Assembly (NCBI GenBank): GCA_963377175.1
Contig: CAUJNA010003046.1
Span: 407,538 to 471,537, forward strand
Direction of reading: 5' to 3'
DNA length: 64,000 nucleotides
Source of the DNA: Effrenium voratum
Lineage: Eukaryota; Sar; Dinophyceae; Suessiales; Symbiodiniaceae
The position numbers and the translations under genes were made by a program. The notes beneath the pieces are model-generated. The model made no database searches. It was not told the DNA's origin and saw nothing but the letters and a program-made list of their open reading frames with translations. Below, piece by piece: positions 22,501-34,300 of the stretch. Within the stretch, counting starts at the first letter, position 1; each line of letters opens with the position of its first letter.

Positions 22501-24669
22501 AAAACTAGATGGCACTGCCAAATTACTTGAACCAACCTGAAACCAAAGCCATCTATCTTAAACAATGCCAACCTAAAAGGGACGCCTACGGCCGAGCATC
22601 TGACATCTGACTGAATGTATTCTTAGCCTTCCTGTGACCCTGTGGCAAAACGGATCGCACAAATTTAGAATCAAGCTGGTCTGACCCCGCGCGTCTGAAA
22701 CACACGCGGTCATCTTGCCCCGGCCAGGGCACGGATACGCTTGTGGATCTCCCGCTCTGAACGGTCCACCCAGCCGTGGACCAAGCAAACGTACCTCAGC
22801 CAAGTACGGGTCAGGGGACCGTTGTTGGGCCAGCCTTCATTTCACCAACAAACCGAAACACAAAACCAGTTGGAGGGTCCCCTTCCCCGGCGATTGGGCC
22901 ATCAGCGTATCTGCCAGGACGAAGCCTCCCTACGAACCTTGAAGCAACACCACTTATGTCTCTGATGGCCTGAGACTAACTCGACCAGTTGCTCCTTGTC
23001 CACCGCATACTGGCACCACTGCAATCGCAACCAGTAGGCACCTGCGGACGCATCGGCGAACTCTGCGCGCTGCCCACTGACCATAGCACATGTTACCCTC
23101 ACCTAGGGTAGTCCGCGAAGATTGTAGACAAGGCCCCGTTGCAACACATCGTGGGGGCTGCCACTCCCAAGCCTCCCGCTAACTTTCAGAATTACAAGCC
23201 CGCAGGGGACTATCAAATTTGGCAGGGGCCGCAACAATGGGAAATGCGTTTCTGCTAAGTACCACTCGGACTGTCAGAGGCATTGGAGGACTACTGGAAG
23301 ACTGCCGCGCGACGGGACAACTACGGGATGGGGGAAGACTACAGGAGGACTTGGGAAGACTGCAGCAGCGAGCAGTTGAGAGGACTGGAAGGCTAGTTAC
23401 GGGAAGACACACACTGTGTCTCAGCATGATTGAACTATATGGAAGTCGCATTTCATTTTTTTGGAGGAGGGGGAGGAGGGTGGCACCATCATTGATGTCC
23501 AAATCATGGAAGTTTACCCAAATGATGGACTGTCGATTCTGTTCTCACCTGCATCCGGCGCCCATTTCCAGGCAGGCACTCATCAGCCCTCAAACCCACA
23601 TATGGCCGGTGGATTTGTTTGACCTTCTGTGTGCTTAGTTGGGTTGGGCATCTTCAACTGACATCCGCAAGGATTTCAACACATGTTGACACCCAACATT
23701 CCTGAGCGTTACCCGTTACTCTCTTTTCTCCACTTGAAGCTGCTAGGAAGTGTTAAACAACTACCGTCCTGGCCCCTCAAATGCCTACTGCCCACTTCCC
23801 TAATGGCTGGACAAATTGCGTGGCTCCTGTTGGCAGGGGGTAGAATCATACAGCAGCTCGGGCCTTCGTAGCTCCTGGCGCAAACCAGCACGCCGCTGGT
23901 TTGCGCATCCAGGCGGTGCAGCAGCCCGAAGGCTTCGGTTGCATCAGTGCAGATCCTGATGCGCACGTAGCGAGCTTCCAACCAAAAGCTCCAAGATTTG
24001 CACAGCGTTGGTTGGAATAGGTCGGGAACCTGCTCGCAAGGGGGAAGTCTTCCAATGGAGCCGCGGGAGGGGGTGCTTGCAAGTTGCCTAGCTTTGTGTT
24101 GAGATCCTCTTGACACTCTTTGCCCATCCGTGCTAAGAAATCTTGCCCTTTCACCTCCGAACCCCCTCCCAACATTGGTCACAGCAACTCGGTCAATGCA
24201 AGAAACTTCAACAATATTCCTGCAAATAGAATCGGTGATGACTGGCCGGTTGGCATGCTGCAACGCATTGTCAGCAAACCAAGGTGCGGATACTTCTGCG
24301 ACATGTTCTTGAGGATCCAGGTCTGCGGCGGCTTGCTGTTTTTTTCAAGGGCAGCTGCTCTTGCGTATGCATCGGGGGAACACAATCTTCCCTCAGGCAT
24401 GACACGTGCCTACGGCGGCGGATTGTCCAGCACTTGATTGCAAGGTGCGTGCCAAGAAGCAAGCTATGACCAAGACGGACCCCTGGTCGTCACCTATGAA
24501 CCCAACGTAGCCCTGAATTGAAACACATCACATCAATCCCACTTATATAAGATCATCTTGGACAGCATCGAAGCGGCGGCCGTCGCGCCTGCATCTTTGG
24601 TCGCTCAGTGCCCTCCTCCTCGCCTTCCTCCTCATCCTCAAAAGGCGAAGCTGCCGCCATGCGGGTCGC
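11845..24669 (-). CDS. RluA-family RNA pseudouridine synthase with long introns
   Basis: Predicted exons: 24612-24669 and 24247-24322 (tentative), 23864-23955, 22993-23041, 22733-22794, 15089-15174, 13489-13582, 13067-13104, 12831-12908, 11845-11916. Joined, they give the RluA signatures in order: HRLDAQTSG with the catalytic Asp; [21 protein letters not shown] followed by [19 protein letters not shown] with NFLHTYRL; and [10 protein letters not shown]. The family converts uridine to pseudouridine in rRNA or tRNA. Every join from 23955 to 11845 is phase-compatible; donors are GC, GT or GA. The 22733/15174 join leaves C plus GT, making Arg in the continuous motif [16 protein letters not shown], so these exons belong together across a 7558-nt intron. 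An EF-1alpha/EFL-like gene fills that intron. No stop codon or targeting peptide was identified. Confidence 0.8.
13489..13582 (-). CDS. Pseudouridine synthase exon (TGRTHQIR)
   Basis: Encodes [10 protein letters not shown], then [18 protein letters not shown]. The (T)GRTHQIR motif is diagnostic of RluA-family enzymes. The exon ends C|GA, a GA donor; the next exon (13067-13104) begins GA, restoring Arg and continuing [11 protein letters not shown]. Confidence 0.85.
13810..13995 (+). repeat. Dispersed repeat, copy 1
   Basis: About 185 bp matching 56773-56945 in the same orientation, from CATGAAAGTGCATGTGCAAA to the CCCTTCCAAATGTCCAAA block, with scattered substitutions and about 20 bp of extra sequence in the middle. 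It lies in the pseudouridine synthase intron between exons 15089 and 13582. No coding capacity is seen. Confidence 0.8.
14000..15040. other. Intron DNA without recognised features
   Basis: Part of the pseudouridine synthase intron between exons 15089 and 13582. It has AAACCAAACAA-rich low-complexity sequence around 14040-14480. I see no exon motif on either strand. Confidence 0.5.
15089..15174 (-). CDS. Pseudouridine synthase exon immediately 3' of the nested gene
   Basis: Reads [20 protein letters not shown], then PNGKPSFT. The two leading bases (GT) complete the C left by the exon at 22733. It ends at a GC donor and joins the exon at 13582 ([10 protein letters not shown]...) in phase. The TAA at 15053-15055 lies in the following intron and is not the stop of either gene. 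Confidence 0.75.
15519..21932 (-). CDS. EF-1alpha/EFL-like translational GTPase, complete, nested in an intron
   Basis: Fifteen predicted exons: 21883-21932, 21675-21775, 21447-21488, 21066-21109, 20795-20839, 19888-19992, 19749-19798, 19540-19660, 19176-19304, 18682-18886, 18265-18353, 17886-17957, 16979-17071, 15716-15838, 15519-15566. They total 1317 nt, an open frame of 438 codons plus TGA, with every junction in phase. The ATG is in a good context (GAGCCATGGCC). Domain order is GTPase (about 25-200), beta-barrel 2 (about 228-330) and beta-barrel 3 (330-425), as in EF-1alpha/EFL; EF-1alpha is usually about 450-460 residues. Recognisable stretches include [42 protein letters not shown] and [17 protein letters not shown]. 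The VPCEFEELL and TKMD features recall the EFL branch that dinoflagellates carry, but placement needs a tree. GTPase motifs are divergent (see findings). Donors: 10 GC, 3 GT, 1 GA. Confidence 0.82.
15716..15838 (-). CDS. EF-1alpha/EFL-like domain 3 exon
   Basis: Encodes [20 protein letters not shown], then [21 protein letters not shown], the conserved C-terminal barrel of EF-1alpha/EFL. A GC donor follows. The last exon (15519-15566) reads [15 protein letters not shown] and then TGA. Confidence 0.9.
16022..16580. repeat. TAG microsatellites flanking an AAGCTTCT array
   Basis: (TAG)n at 16022-16140 with a CAG block, then about 290 bp of (AAGCTTCTTMTAAAGCTTCTT)-type repeat with HindIII-like AAGCTT words, then TACTAG/TAG repeats at 16436-16580. 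All of it lies in the EF-1alpha/EFL-like intron between exons 16979 and 15838. Confidence 0.92.
18682..18886 (-). CDS. EF-1alpha/EFL-like domain 2 exon
   Basis: The longest exon of this gene: [13 protein letters not shown], then [19 protein letters not shown] and [19 protein letters not shown]. This is the classical beta-barrel domain 2 of EF-1alpha/EF-Tu, including the GRVETG signature. It follows CCAAG and is followed by a GT donor. Confidence 0.9.
19540..19660 (-). CDS. EF-1alpha/EFL-like exon with G4 motif TKMD
   Basis: Encodes [19 protein letters not shown], then [21 protein letters not shown], matching the G4 region and following helix of EF-1alpha (NKMD...RYxEIxKEVxxFLKKVGY). Thr replaces the Asn of NKxD. 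The exon ends at a GA donor and joins [14 protein letters not shown] at 19304. Confidence 0.85.
20795..20839 (-). CDS. EF-1alpha/EFL-like exon with G3 motif DTPGR
   Basis: Encodes [19 protein letters not shown] is the G3 (DxxG) motif; the following residue is Arg where EF-Tu/EF-1alpha have the catalytic His (DxPGH). The exon follows TTTCAG and ends at a GC donor. The next exon begins [20 protein letters not shown], the family's (S)QADVALLVV helix-strand. Confidence 0.7.
21675..21775 (-). CDS. EF-1alpha/EFL-like exon with P-loop
   Basis: Encodes [18 protein letters not shown] at about residues 24-41. GPEGCGKT satisfies GxxxxGK[ST], but the usual EF-1alpha sequence is GHVDSGKST. The leftover G joins CT at 21488 to give Ala, then [13 protein letters not shown], the counterpart of the family's YAWVLDKLKAERE. 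Confidence 0.75.
23864..23955 (-). CDS. Pseudouridine synthase catalytic exon (HRLD)
   Basis: Encodes [18 protein letters not shown] followed by [13 protein letters not shown] with the following TSG is the active-site signature of RluA/RluD enzymes, the Asp being the nucleophile. The exon opens after CATCAG and ends with a GC donor. Its leftover G joins GT at 23041 to give Gly, continuing [17 protein letters not shown]. Confidence 0.85.
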
Positions 24670-25599
24670 CTGCCGAGACTGGAAAAAGGACAGTTGACAC
24701 TTTTTGTTCATCAAAGTCAAACCGACCAGGGCGCACCCCCTACCAAACAACCAAGTGGATCACTTGTGATGCACTTTTGTGATCCTTTTGGATCTGAATC
24801 TGATACTTTGTCACCTTCCGGCAGCACTGGGCGCCGGCCTCTTTGGCATCGACAGACACTTGCCAATGCGCAGGCTTGAAGATGGCCATCCAGTGATCCG
24901 TGGCCTACAAGGGAGAACGCATGAGCCCAGCTAGAGGCCCCAGGCATCCAGATATCAGCCAAACAGCACAGAGCCTTCTTTGGCTTCCGGAGCTATCAGG
25001 CAAGAATGAAGCAAATCTGCCTTGCTTTGGACAAACCCTTTCCTCGAGGAATGTCAAACAGACACAACGGGCGATTTGTAGCAGCCCCACGTCGTGCTGA
25101 AAACCAGTCCAGCCCCTGACAGTGTGAAAATTGAAGCCCCTTGTTGTGCCTCAAGCATCTGCCAAGTGCATCCATGGAATTCCTAGTGTGCCAGCTCCAT
25201 TGTCCTATTCTGGTGGGCAGATGGGCACCACGACGCCCAAATCTGCCCCAATCTAAGAATCTTGCCACCCCATTCCCCCATGTATGCAAACCTAATGCAA
25301 AGCCTATTCGAGGCCAGCTTTCGCCACAAGCATGCAACAAAATCTTCGCTGGTCGTCCCAGCCGTCGCTCTGACCAAAGGAAACAAACGCACAGCACGGC
25401 GCAAAGCGTCAAACAATTGAAAGCCATTTTTTTATTCTGTTCATGCCTGGCTGGTTCGCGGACAAAACCTAACAGCAGTCCCAAGCAGGCAAAAAAAACC
25501 ATATATGCTGGAGATGGGCACTGGGGGATGCTCCCAGTGCAACGTCAATGTCAATCCTGGAAAAACACCTCCACTGGCCCAAGCTGCCTTCACCACCCG

Positions 25600-26754
25600 C
25601 GGGTTCTCCAAGGTACCCTCTGCGGACGGCTGCCAGAACTCGCCCTCAGCATTGGCAAGCTTTCGCAGGTCGCCAGATTGAACGGGCGAAAGATCCCCTC
25701 GTGAAAGCTTCCAGCACTCATCACTCAACAGGCCAGGCACTCAGCTTCAGTTCACCGACCTGGCCTCCGGCACGTCTGCCACCTCCGCCTGTGCCTCTGC
25801 CGCTTTTGCCGCCTTGGCATCGCGGGCACGGCCCAAACGCAGCGCCGCCGCAGTGATGCTCTTCTGCATCTCCTCGTCCAGGAGCCTCGCCTGAGGCTAT
25901 GCTTTCAGGACGCCTTGACCGGATCTAAATCAGCAAGTGACATGTTCAAGAAATCAGTACTTTGCTCGGAGCACGAGGTGTGCGCCTTCCAGGGTCCTCA
26001 ACGCTGGTGTGAAGAACGATCAAGCATGGCAACCAGGCCGTTGCAAAAGGTCCCTTTTTGTTATTGGTGAGGCACCCCCACGCCCGCAGCGCCACAACTG
26101 CCAAATCAGCACATCCCGAACTGCGCATCTGCCTTTGCCGGGCTACTGTCGAGTATGCCCAGCACAAGGAGAATAGATGGATGGGCTGGAAGTCATCCAA
26201 ACCTTGGGGCATACCGTCAGGTTGCCTTGGGCAATGCCCAACCTCAACATGTGGCAAGGATAGCCATGACGATCCGCAAATGTCGCTTCATGACGAGTCC
26301 TGTAGAACTGGCCAGGGTCTGGTGGCAATTCGTGCCAAGGGCAACAAACTCAAGGCGTCGACTGGCAAGCCTAGTGGCGTCGCATGGCCTCTCCCCGCAA
26401 GGTGTCGAACAGTTCGGAAACCTCCTCCGGAATCTCCGCCTTGATCAGTTGGCGCACACAAGAGCTTATGAATGCATGAGAATCCATGCACAATGTAACT
26501 CGACATGTTTTGCTTGGCTTTGCTTGGCCTCTGATTTGATTCATTCGGTGAAAGCTATCGGACCATCTGTCGGTTTGAGCATGGGCACGTCATCTTTTGG
26601 ATTTATTCTTTTCCCTTTGCCCCTACCCTGAACTCTATGCCCCAGCCAGTTGCCCGCACGCTTTGCGCTTCGCCGCCTGCGGGTCCTGGCTTTTCGCCTC
26701 CTTGGCAGTCTGTGGCTGGGGCGCCTCGGATTCCACAGCAACACTCAGCTGTAC
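25600..26754 (-). CDS. Unassigned exons, Ala/Glu/Lys-rich
   Basis: Three coding-like exons with consensus boundaries. 26647-26754 contains SEAPQPQTAKEAKSQDPQ. 25760-25890 contains ARLLDEEMQKSITAAALRLG and an Ala/Lys/Glu helix. One near 25600-25630 contains GEFWQPSAEGTLENPRVVK. The first two join in phase across a GC donor and a CTCAG acceptor; the third does not phase with the second as drawn. Composition suggests disordered and coiled segments. They could be 5' exons of the pseudouridine synthase, the C-terminal end of the methyltransferase, or a separate gene; no family is recognised. Confidence 0.4.
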
Positions 26755-28237
26755 CTGTGGGACTCTCTGGGGCTCAGGCAGCGAGTTCGAGTACCCAGAC
26801 ATGCTTTGCCCGTGAAAGGGATTGCCAAAAATTCACGGCTTGTGCACGTTCACAGTCGCCAGCTTCCCGGGGAAGGAATGGTAAAGAAGGGGGCTCAGGT
26901 TGCTTGCCTATACTTATTGTCATATTGTGGGTGCTCGCAAAATGAAAGGCCAAACCGCTGTCCAACTTCCACATTGAAGCCTTCATGAACGCACTTCAAG
27001 TGCGGACAGGCCCGCCCCATGCAAAATCAAAGCGGCCCACCTGCGTGACAGCTGCGCAGTGGCGCAAGCGAGGGGCGGCCACCTGAAATGGGAGGGCGAG
27101 TCACGATTGGCCGGCGATGGAATTGCAGAATTGCTTCCTTCTGCTGGCTTGCAGGTGCGCAAAGTCATGGAATGGCAACGTGTGTCTTTCTTCCTTCTCG
27201 TTTTTACGCGCGCCATGCGCACGCTTCTCTATTTACAAATCGAACCCTGCAGGATACGGAGCAAACACAAGTTTACCCACCGCGGCTTGAAGCAGTGAAG
27301 CACAATCTGGGGCTTTGATTTCAGTACCCCCCCCAAAGGCTGCATAGGACACAATGAATGGCGTCCCAACAAGGGCCCTCGTCCTCATTGGCTGAACCCA
27401 TGGTACGGCCTTTGCCAGCCGCGCCAGGCGGAAGGCCATGCCCGCAGGCAAAGGCGGCCCAAGGCTGCTAAATGGGTCCAAACACAATTGGAACAACCAT
27501 CGCCTTGAGGTCTCCCTGTCGAAAGTAACATCGTTTAAAGTCAAGCGAAATGCGACTGTCCCGGCCCAAAAGTCTTGCCGGGTCCGCCTTTTTTTTGGGG
27601 GGGGCCAGCTCATTTGGATTTCCTCTGACAAGGCCGGCAGGAAAACCAACAGATCGCTTCAAGGGGTTTCTTCATAGGCCTTCATGGTGGCTAGTTGCTT
27701 CGCGTCTCTAGCAATAAGCTCCCTGCTCATAGAGCCAAATTGCAGTCACAAGAGTGTGAGCTTCTCATTGCTGCTGTCTGCGTGCATCCTGGTCAGATGT
27801 GTCAGTCATGACTGCTCATGCGAGCACAGGCAATCTCAGCCCGCCGACTCTGAATTCACCACCCGGCTGTGCAAAGGCTTCACAACGTTCACGTCTTCGA
27901 ACAAAGCTGCCACCTGAGCAATGAGCAAAATCTGAAGAGACACGGAGTCAAACACTCGGTGCCCACATGCTTGGCATCGCAACACATGCATCGCACATAT
28001 CATTGGCGAAAGGGCGAGCCCTCTAAGGCCATAGCAACGTAGAGCAAGCCACAACTAACCTCAGGCATGGTTCACAAAAAGCAAGGCCCAAATCTGCTCA
28101 CCAAATGAAGCCCAATGCAACGCCCTGTGCTGGTGGAAACAGTTCTGGTGCAAGCAAAGGGCCATGCGATCGTGCGGCAATGGATCTTTTTCTGCTTTGT
28201 TGCTTAGCTGTTGGGGGCCCTGGGGCTTCTGCCCAAC

Positions 28238-28311
28238 AAGCCCAAACAGGAAGCACAACAAGGCTGGGGCGTGCGTGAACGTGTCGAAGAACTTGCAAAT
28301 GAAACATGATC
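28238..28311 (-). CDS. Methyltransferase exon with catalytic Lys (CKFFD)
   Basis: Encodes SCFICKFFDTFTHAPALLCF, then LFGL. In CMTR-type enzymes GGxFxCKxFDxFT carries the last catalytic Lys before a hydrophobic helix. The exon follows ATGCAG and needs one preceding base; a G would give Gly. It lies 8.3 kb from the ADGG exon, on the far side of the light-harvesting gene, so membership of the same gene is inferred from motif order. Confidence 0.65.
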
Positions 28312-31300
28312 CTGCATCAGTGTCCGGCAATGTTGGGAGGCAGCTCATGATAATGACGTCTTGAGGCGCAAGGTAGTTCCGCCAGCAGGACTGGTTAAGG
28401 TTTTGACATGGGCCCTGCAAGTCGTCATCAACAAGCTGACAAGCACCTGCGCTCAATGACAGGCTGCCACCCTCCAAACTGTCCTTCTCGGAGTGTCTCT
28501 AGTGCAAAGCGCACCTGGCAACTCCACGGTCGTGACGGGAGTGAACAAAAAAAGAGGCAACAGAACGACACCATGTAATCCCCAGTCAGGGGCCATCATG
28601 GGTGAGCTCGTTTCAAAGCTGACGTAGTTCATGTAAGCCGGCAACAGTACATTTGTCATCTTTCCAACCGTGGCCGCCCTGCCAGCTGCTCGACTGGTTT
28701 TGACTGTCGTCGCTTCGTGTCTGCGCTTGATGCGTGCTTTTGATCCAAGCAGGAGGCAGGAGACAGCTGAGGATATCAAATTCGCTGTGAATGTCCGCTC
28801 AACTTCCTCAGCCCAACATCCGCCTCCAAGGATCAGGGCTTGAAATTGTCTTTAACTCATAAAGAAGTCAAAAAGTATAGGCACCAGGGTGCTTGCGAAA
28901 GCTCCCTGGCCCAAAAGGCAGGCCAAAGCCAGCCAGCAGCCTTGCTCTTAGCGCTGGGTGCGCTGCCAAAGTGGCGAGCAAGGCCAAGCTTCGGTCTGAG
29001 GCCCTCCCGCAATGCCTTTGCTAACCTTGACCCCCGCGTCCTCAGGAGACCGATGCATTTTTGGTTGTCTCCCACTGGGTGGGAAAAGCTAGTCGCCCTA
29101 CGTGGTGACAGCGCTTGTGTGCAAGGAGTCGGACCGGCCCTATTTTTGAGCAGGAGGCACGCGCACACAATCACTCAAGCATCGTATATCTTCAATCGCC
29201 CGGGCCACATGCAACAATTTCTGTACTTCAGGCTGGTTCATGCGGCAATACTAGCGGAAATGCTTGAATGGGCCCGACTCCTGTGACCTTGGAAAAATCT
29301 CTACACAGCCCAAGTAGGATCAGTGGCTGATTCAGCCACAAGCCATCGGGTGTCAACAACAAAGTAGAGAGCAAGCTCTTGAGCCTGCAGTCGTCTCCTC
29401 TTTGCTGTTCTGGGCAGCTGGTTGGCCATGTTCTGACCTCAACGTTCTTGGTAACCTGGGCCATGAGATGCCAAGTAAAGCCACGCACAGCAGCCTGACC
29501 TGCGCACACGCTGGAGTCGCGCTTGCTGCACACGGACAGGTTCGGCAATATTATTTGCACTCTCTGCGCGCAGCGTGCAGCAAACTCAGAACGAGCCAAT
29601 GCTTGAAGATATGTGTTCTACTCTCCCTACTCTCCCGTCACGCAGTCATTCAAGATTACCTGCTTGGATGTCTGAGCGTAGCTTTGCACTTCGCTTTGCT
29701 TTGTTACTTTGTTTTCGCTTCAAGTGCAAAGCATGGCCACCAGGAGCCACCCACTCCCGGGGCTTCCGAGGACAAGCCGCGCCTACATGACGCTCTTGAA
29801 GGTGATCTGCTGGATGGCGTCCTTCGGGCCAACTCGGAGAGTGGTTGTGCCCGTTATTGCTCTCATGCGTGGTATGGCACCCCGGACGCTGGACCAAACC
29901 ATGCACACCCTCATGTCACCGTAACATGGCTCAGAGTCAGTTGAAATATATGGCAAAATGCTCCCGGAGTTGCCCAGGTTTGAAACCGTGACCACTCAGG
30001 AGCCCATTGCCACATGGACTGGAAATTTACTTGGTTTCTTTGGCTATATTGGGCCCTAAATTATCATGACAAAATGTCAAATACCAAAGCTCCGTGCAAG
30101 GTTGGCAGAAGCTTTGCCCGCCTTGCCAGTGGCGAGTTCGGCCGCAAAAATGCCAAGCACTGACAGCCTAGGACTGACACGCGTGCTGTAGCCAAGAGTC
30201 TGTTTGAGGGGCTGGTCACTGACTCCCATGTTGGGAAACTTTGTCTAGGCCGCACTGCAGGGTTGATGACCGGACCAAGGGGCCAGTCTTGAACCCACGC
30301 ACTGCGAACTAAACATTCCACACGTCCCAAGCGAGGCAGCAAAATTGCGGCCTGGCCATGCTTTCCAGCTTGAAGCGCTTGATGGCAACCTGTGATTAAA
30401 GACTCCCCCTAAATAATGACCAGCTCCCCGAGACAAATCTGCAATCCCCTAAGCATCCCAACATAATGACCACTGACATCCCCTCCCCCCAAACAGAAAC
30501 ACAGAACCCGCAATCAAGCCAAAACAAACTCCACTCCAAAGACTTCAAGAAGCCCAAGACAACATTGAGCTTTAACAAAGGGAGAGTCAAGACCACAATT
30601 CCCAGAAAACCCAACAAGCGCCAAACTCAAACTTCTTTACACAGTTTCATATGACATTCAAGTTCACAAAGGGGAGAAAGAGACACAAAACACACAAATG
30701 TTCAGCCCTGAAGGCTCAAGCAGGGATGATTGAATCTTATCTCAAATCTGGTTGGGTTCAACAAGCTTTGCCTAGGTCCCAGCCAAACTACCAAACACAT
30801 ACCAAACACTACAATTTTCTAAAATCAAACGGACATTCAAATCCAACAGTACTAAATCAAATTGACAATCCAATCAAGCAATACTAAATCAAATGGACAC
30901 TCAAATCCAGCAATGCTCAATCAAATGGAAACTCAAATCCAGCAATACTGTGGTGAATCCCATCCAGCAATACAAATTCAAATGGAAACTCAAATCCCGC
31001 AAATACGCACTCAAAAGGAAACGCAAATCCCTCAAATCTAATCTGAAAAGGAAGCACCGGCAGCACCAAATCAAAAAGAATCTCACCACCCAATTCTTAC
31101 ACTCTTTGGGGGGAGATCATCTGTTGTAAGGGGATCCATTGTTGAGGGGGGAAGGGGGGGAGGGGGGGAGGGGTTCCAATCAATCAGAGGTTGCCGATGT
31201 CACAAGTGATTGCCTCTGGCAGCCAATCGAAGCTTGGCGGCATAGCGAAGCGGCCGTTCACGATCTCACGCTCGCGGTTCTCCTCGTTGTAGGCGCCTAA

Positions 31301-34300
31301 GCGGAAGCCCGAGCGCACATTTGCCTGGAGACTTGAACGCTGGTCATTCGCCTGCGGCTGGTTATTTTCTTTAGCCTCAGTTACCTCGACTCAAAGCTGG
31401 CACCCGCCTCCGCCAAGGCCGGTCTGAGTCCAGTTGGCGGGGTCCCCGAAGTTCCCCGGCTCCTTGTCATCCGCCTGTCAAATGTTCACAGTATTGGGGT
31501 CAGCGGCCTGCTAAATATGACACATCCAGCAACCCCAAAAGGAAGACAAACAAAGGTGAACCTTCAATGGATGGCAGAACTCCAGGCATAGCGCCTGTTT
31601 TCTCACAAATCCAAACCTGAAGGGATGCACATTGGGGCAGCAGCCCGCCTGACGCCACACATAGAGCTCCACCAAACCGCAGGCAGCAACCAATGAGCCA
31701 AATGCAATCTGGCCTGGGCAAGCATTCCATGGGGTCAACACCACCAGAAGGAAAGAAACGCAAACGTTGATTCACGCGCACCATCACCATGGCTGTGCAA
31801 CACGCATTTTAAGTGCCCATTGCTGTCATCCTGTCCCGTGCCTTCCGTGGACTGCAAAACCTGCACTCCAGATGGGAGCTCCTTGAAGGGGGGCAGCTTC
31901 ACCTCAAATGCCGAGAGTTAACAACCCCGTTGCCAGTCGCATGAATTGTGGTTATGTGGAAGGCTGGACACGCTTCTGTATAACTGCCTGGCCGGCTGTC
32001 TTCCAGGCGGCGTAGTGCTGAACAACGGCGCCAGCTGCAGCCATCATAGCGACACCTGAGCTGGTCGCATTTCACAGTCGAATGCTTCCTTTGTTCACCA
32101 GGGAGGCACTTGCTTGAGTCAAATCTGTGAACTTTGAGGGCGCAAACGGCGCAGGCAGGGCAGGTTTGAGCTTTCAGAGGCAAGACACGGCCGTGCTTGA
32201 TCTCCGCGATGCGGAACTGGCGGAACTTCTTCTCCTGAGCTGCGGTTAAACCCACGGCATGAAGAACCCACTACTGATTGTTAGATTGATCCTCCTTCCG
32301 AGCGAGGCCTCGCGTATGACATGGGGCCAAACAAATGATTCGTCTTGTACCGAAGGGGCAACGTCTAAAGCTTGCTGGACCATGAAGCTAGCCAGCCCCA
32401 ACACTTACTTAGTAAGGCAGGTTCAGTCTGCATGGTGATGTCCCCCAGCGCAAATGGTACAATCGCAGCAACCCCATGAGCTGCATTGCAAAGCCAAGGC
32501 TCGTCTTTCGCAAGCTTCAAGGGATCAAAATAGCCAATGGGATAGATGTTGCCCACCTCCTCGGACGCATGCGGGGGTGAGGGGGGATGGTAAAGCCTTC
32601 ATGGTACGAGAAACGCGTCGTACCCTCGAAGCACGGACTGCTTCCCATCTGTGTTGCTACTGCCTCAGCAGCGAAGCTGCGTGACTCACACGTGTCAAAT
32701 AGTTGACGTGTGTTGATTCTCCCTTTATCTGGAGAGCATGCGGAATGGATTTGGCTTCAACCCGAGCCTCTGCCCGCACTGCCTGTCCGTTTTTCCTTCT
32801 TGCATGATGGTTCAGCCCCAACAGTGCCCACCTGGCTTTCTGAGCGCAAAAGCATCGCAAACTCCACGCTTCGATGCACAAAAGGGACACCACGTGTTTG
32901 CGCGTCCCACCCACTTGTACATTTAAGCACGCCCACTCCGGCTCACTGAGAATTGAAGGAACCCCAGGCTCCTGAGAGGGATGCCACACAGGCTTCTCCG
33001 CCTGACCAGAGCACGCACAAACTTGCCTCAAATCCAACTGCCAGCTACCGAAGTGGCACGTAAACGTAATTTCTTTCAACATGGACTTTTCCAAGAGAGA
33101 CGCAGCCACCCAAAGTGCCTGGTATCACGCAAACAGCCCGCGCTCAGGTTTGCAACTGTCCGCAATCTGGAAAGCCTTTGGGGCAAGCTGAATCTCCGGT
33201 GGGGCAGTTGGCGGGCCTTCTTGTTGACCATGCTTTCGATGGTCTTGGCCACCGCCACTCCAAGACCTTCCCACAAGGCGGGCAAAGACCACACCCAAAG
33301 CAAATGCATACAAATCGCCGTGTCACCCCATGTCCCCTGTACAGCCTCCCAACGCCACGCCTACAACGCCACCGAAGAAAGCAGTCACCAAGGTCTCCAG
33401 GCCCTTTCCGTCACCTTACCGCTCTCCGCACAGGGAGCGGGTGACGCGCCAGTCATGGTCCCCAAACTGGGCTTTTCAGCTGAAGCAAACTCGGACTTTG
33501 CAGCTCGGACGTCACTCTGCGCCAGGTGGCCCTTGGAGGCCGCCTCTGGCGCCTTTGCGCTCGCCTGGCCCAAAACTTGCTCCCACACCCCAACCATTGG
33601 ACCTCCCAAAACGCCAAGCAAAGCCAGAACCGTCTTTGCGACTGGCTGGCTTTCTCGCCCAAAGGGGATCGTTTTCGGAAAACCATGCCGGCAGTGCCAC
33701 AAGGACACACATGAAGCTAGAGTTGGAACTGCAGATTTGGTGCTTTCAATAGGCCCCGCGGCCATGCCTGGAAGATGCCCGACTGCTCACCACCTCGGGC
33801 ATTCCGGGTCACCGGGGAGCTCGCCCGCGTGTGCAAAAAGGCGGTGGAGGCCTGGCGACTTGGAATGGGCAGGGAGGGGCAGGGCGGAGCTGGGGGCGGT
33901 GGGTCTCTCAAAACAGGGGGTTGTTGAAAAACACACTAGGCTCCCAGTGGCGTGTCCCAACCTTAGAACACGCCCGCGAGCATGGCACAAGTAAGCGGCA
34001 CCAAAAATTGGAGTGGTGGCCGCGCTGTGAATCAAGCTGCTCGCCGTGATCAATTCCGGAGCAAAAGCTCAGTTCACTTCGCAACGTGGTACAGTCCACC
34101 CGCCCAAGAGTCACTCGCTGCCTAGTGAAGTACAGAAAGCACGCGCTCTCTCTGGGGCTGGCTGATTTGTGGGGCAAGCAGATGTGCAACCGCTTCATCT
34201 TCATCCTATTGCCATCTGAGAAGGCCCTTGTTTGTTGACTGGGGTGAGCTCTAGCAGGTCACTGGTCACCCCTCGCCCACTCATGAAGAACTTCGACCAT

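Noticed and set aside
31137..31172. G-run possibly forming a quadruplex
   Set aside because: GGGGGGG tracts are present, but similar homopolymer runs (2436-2456, 4008-4030, 39465-39482) are scattered in non-coding DNA with no positional logic.
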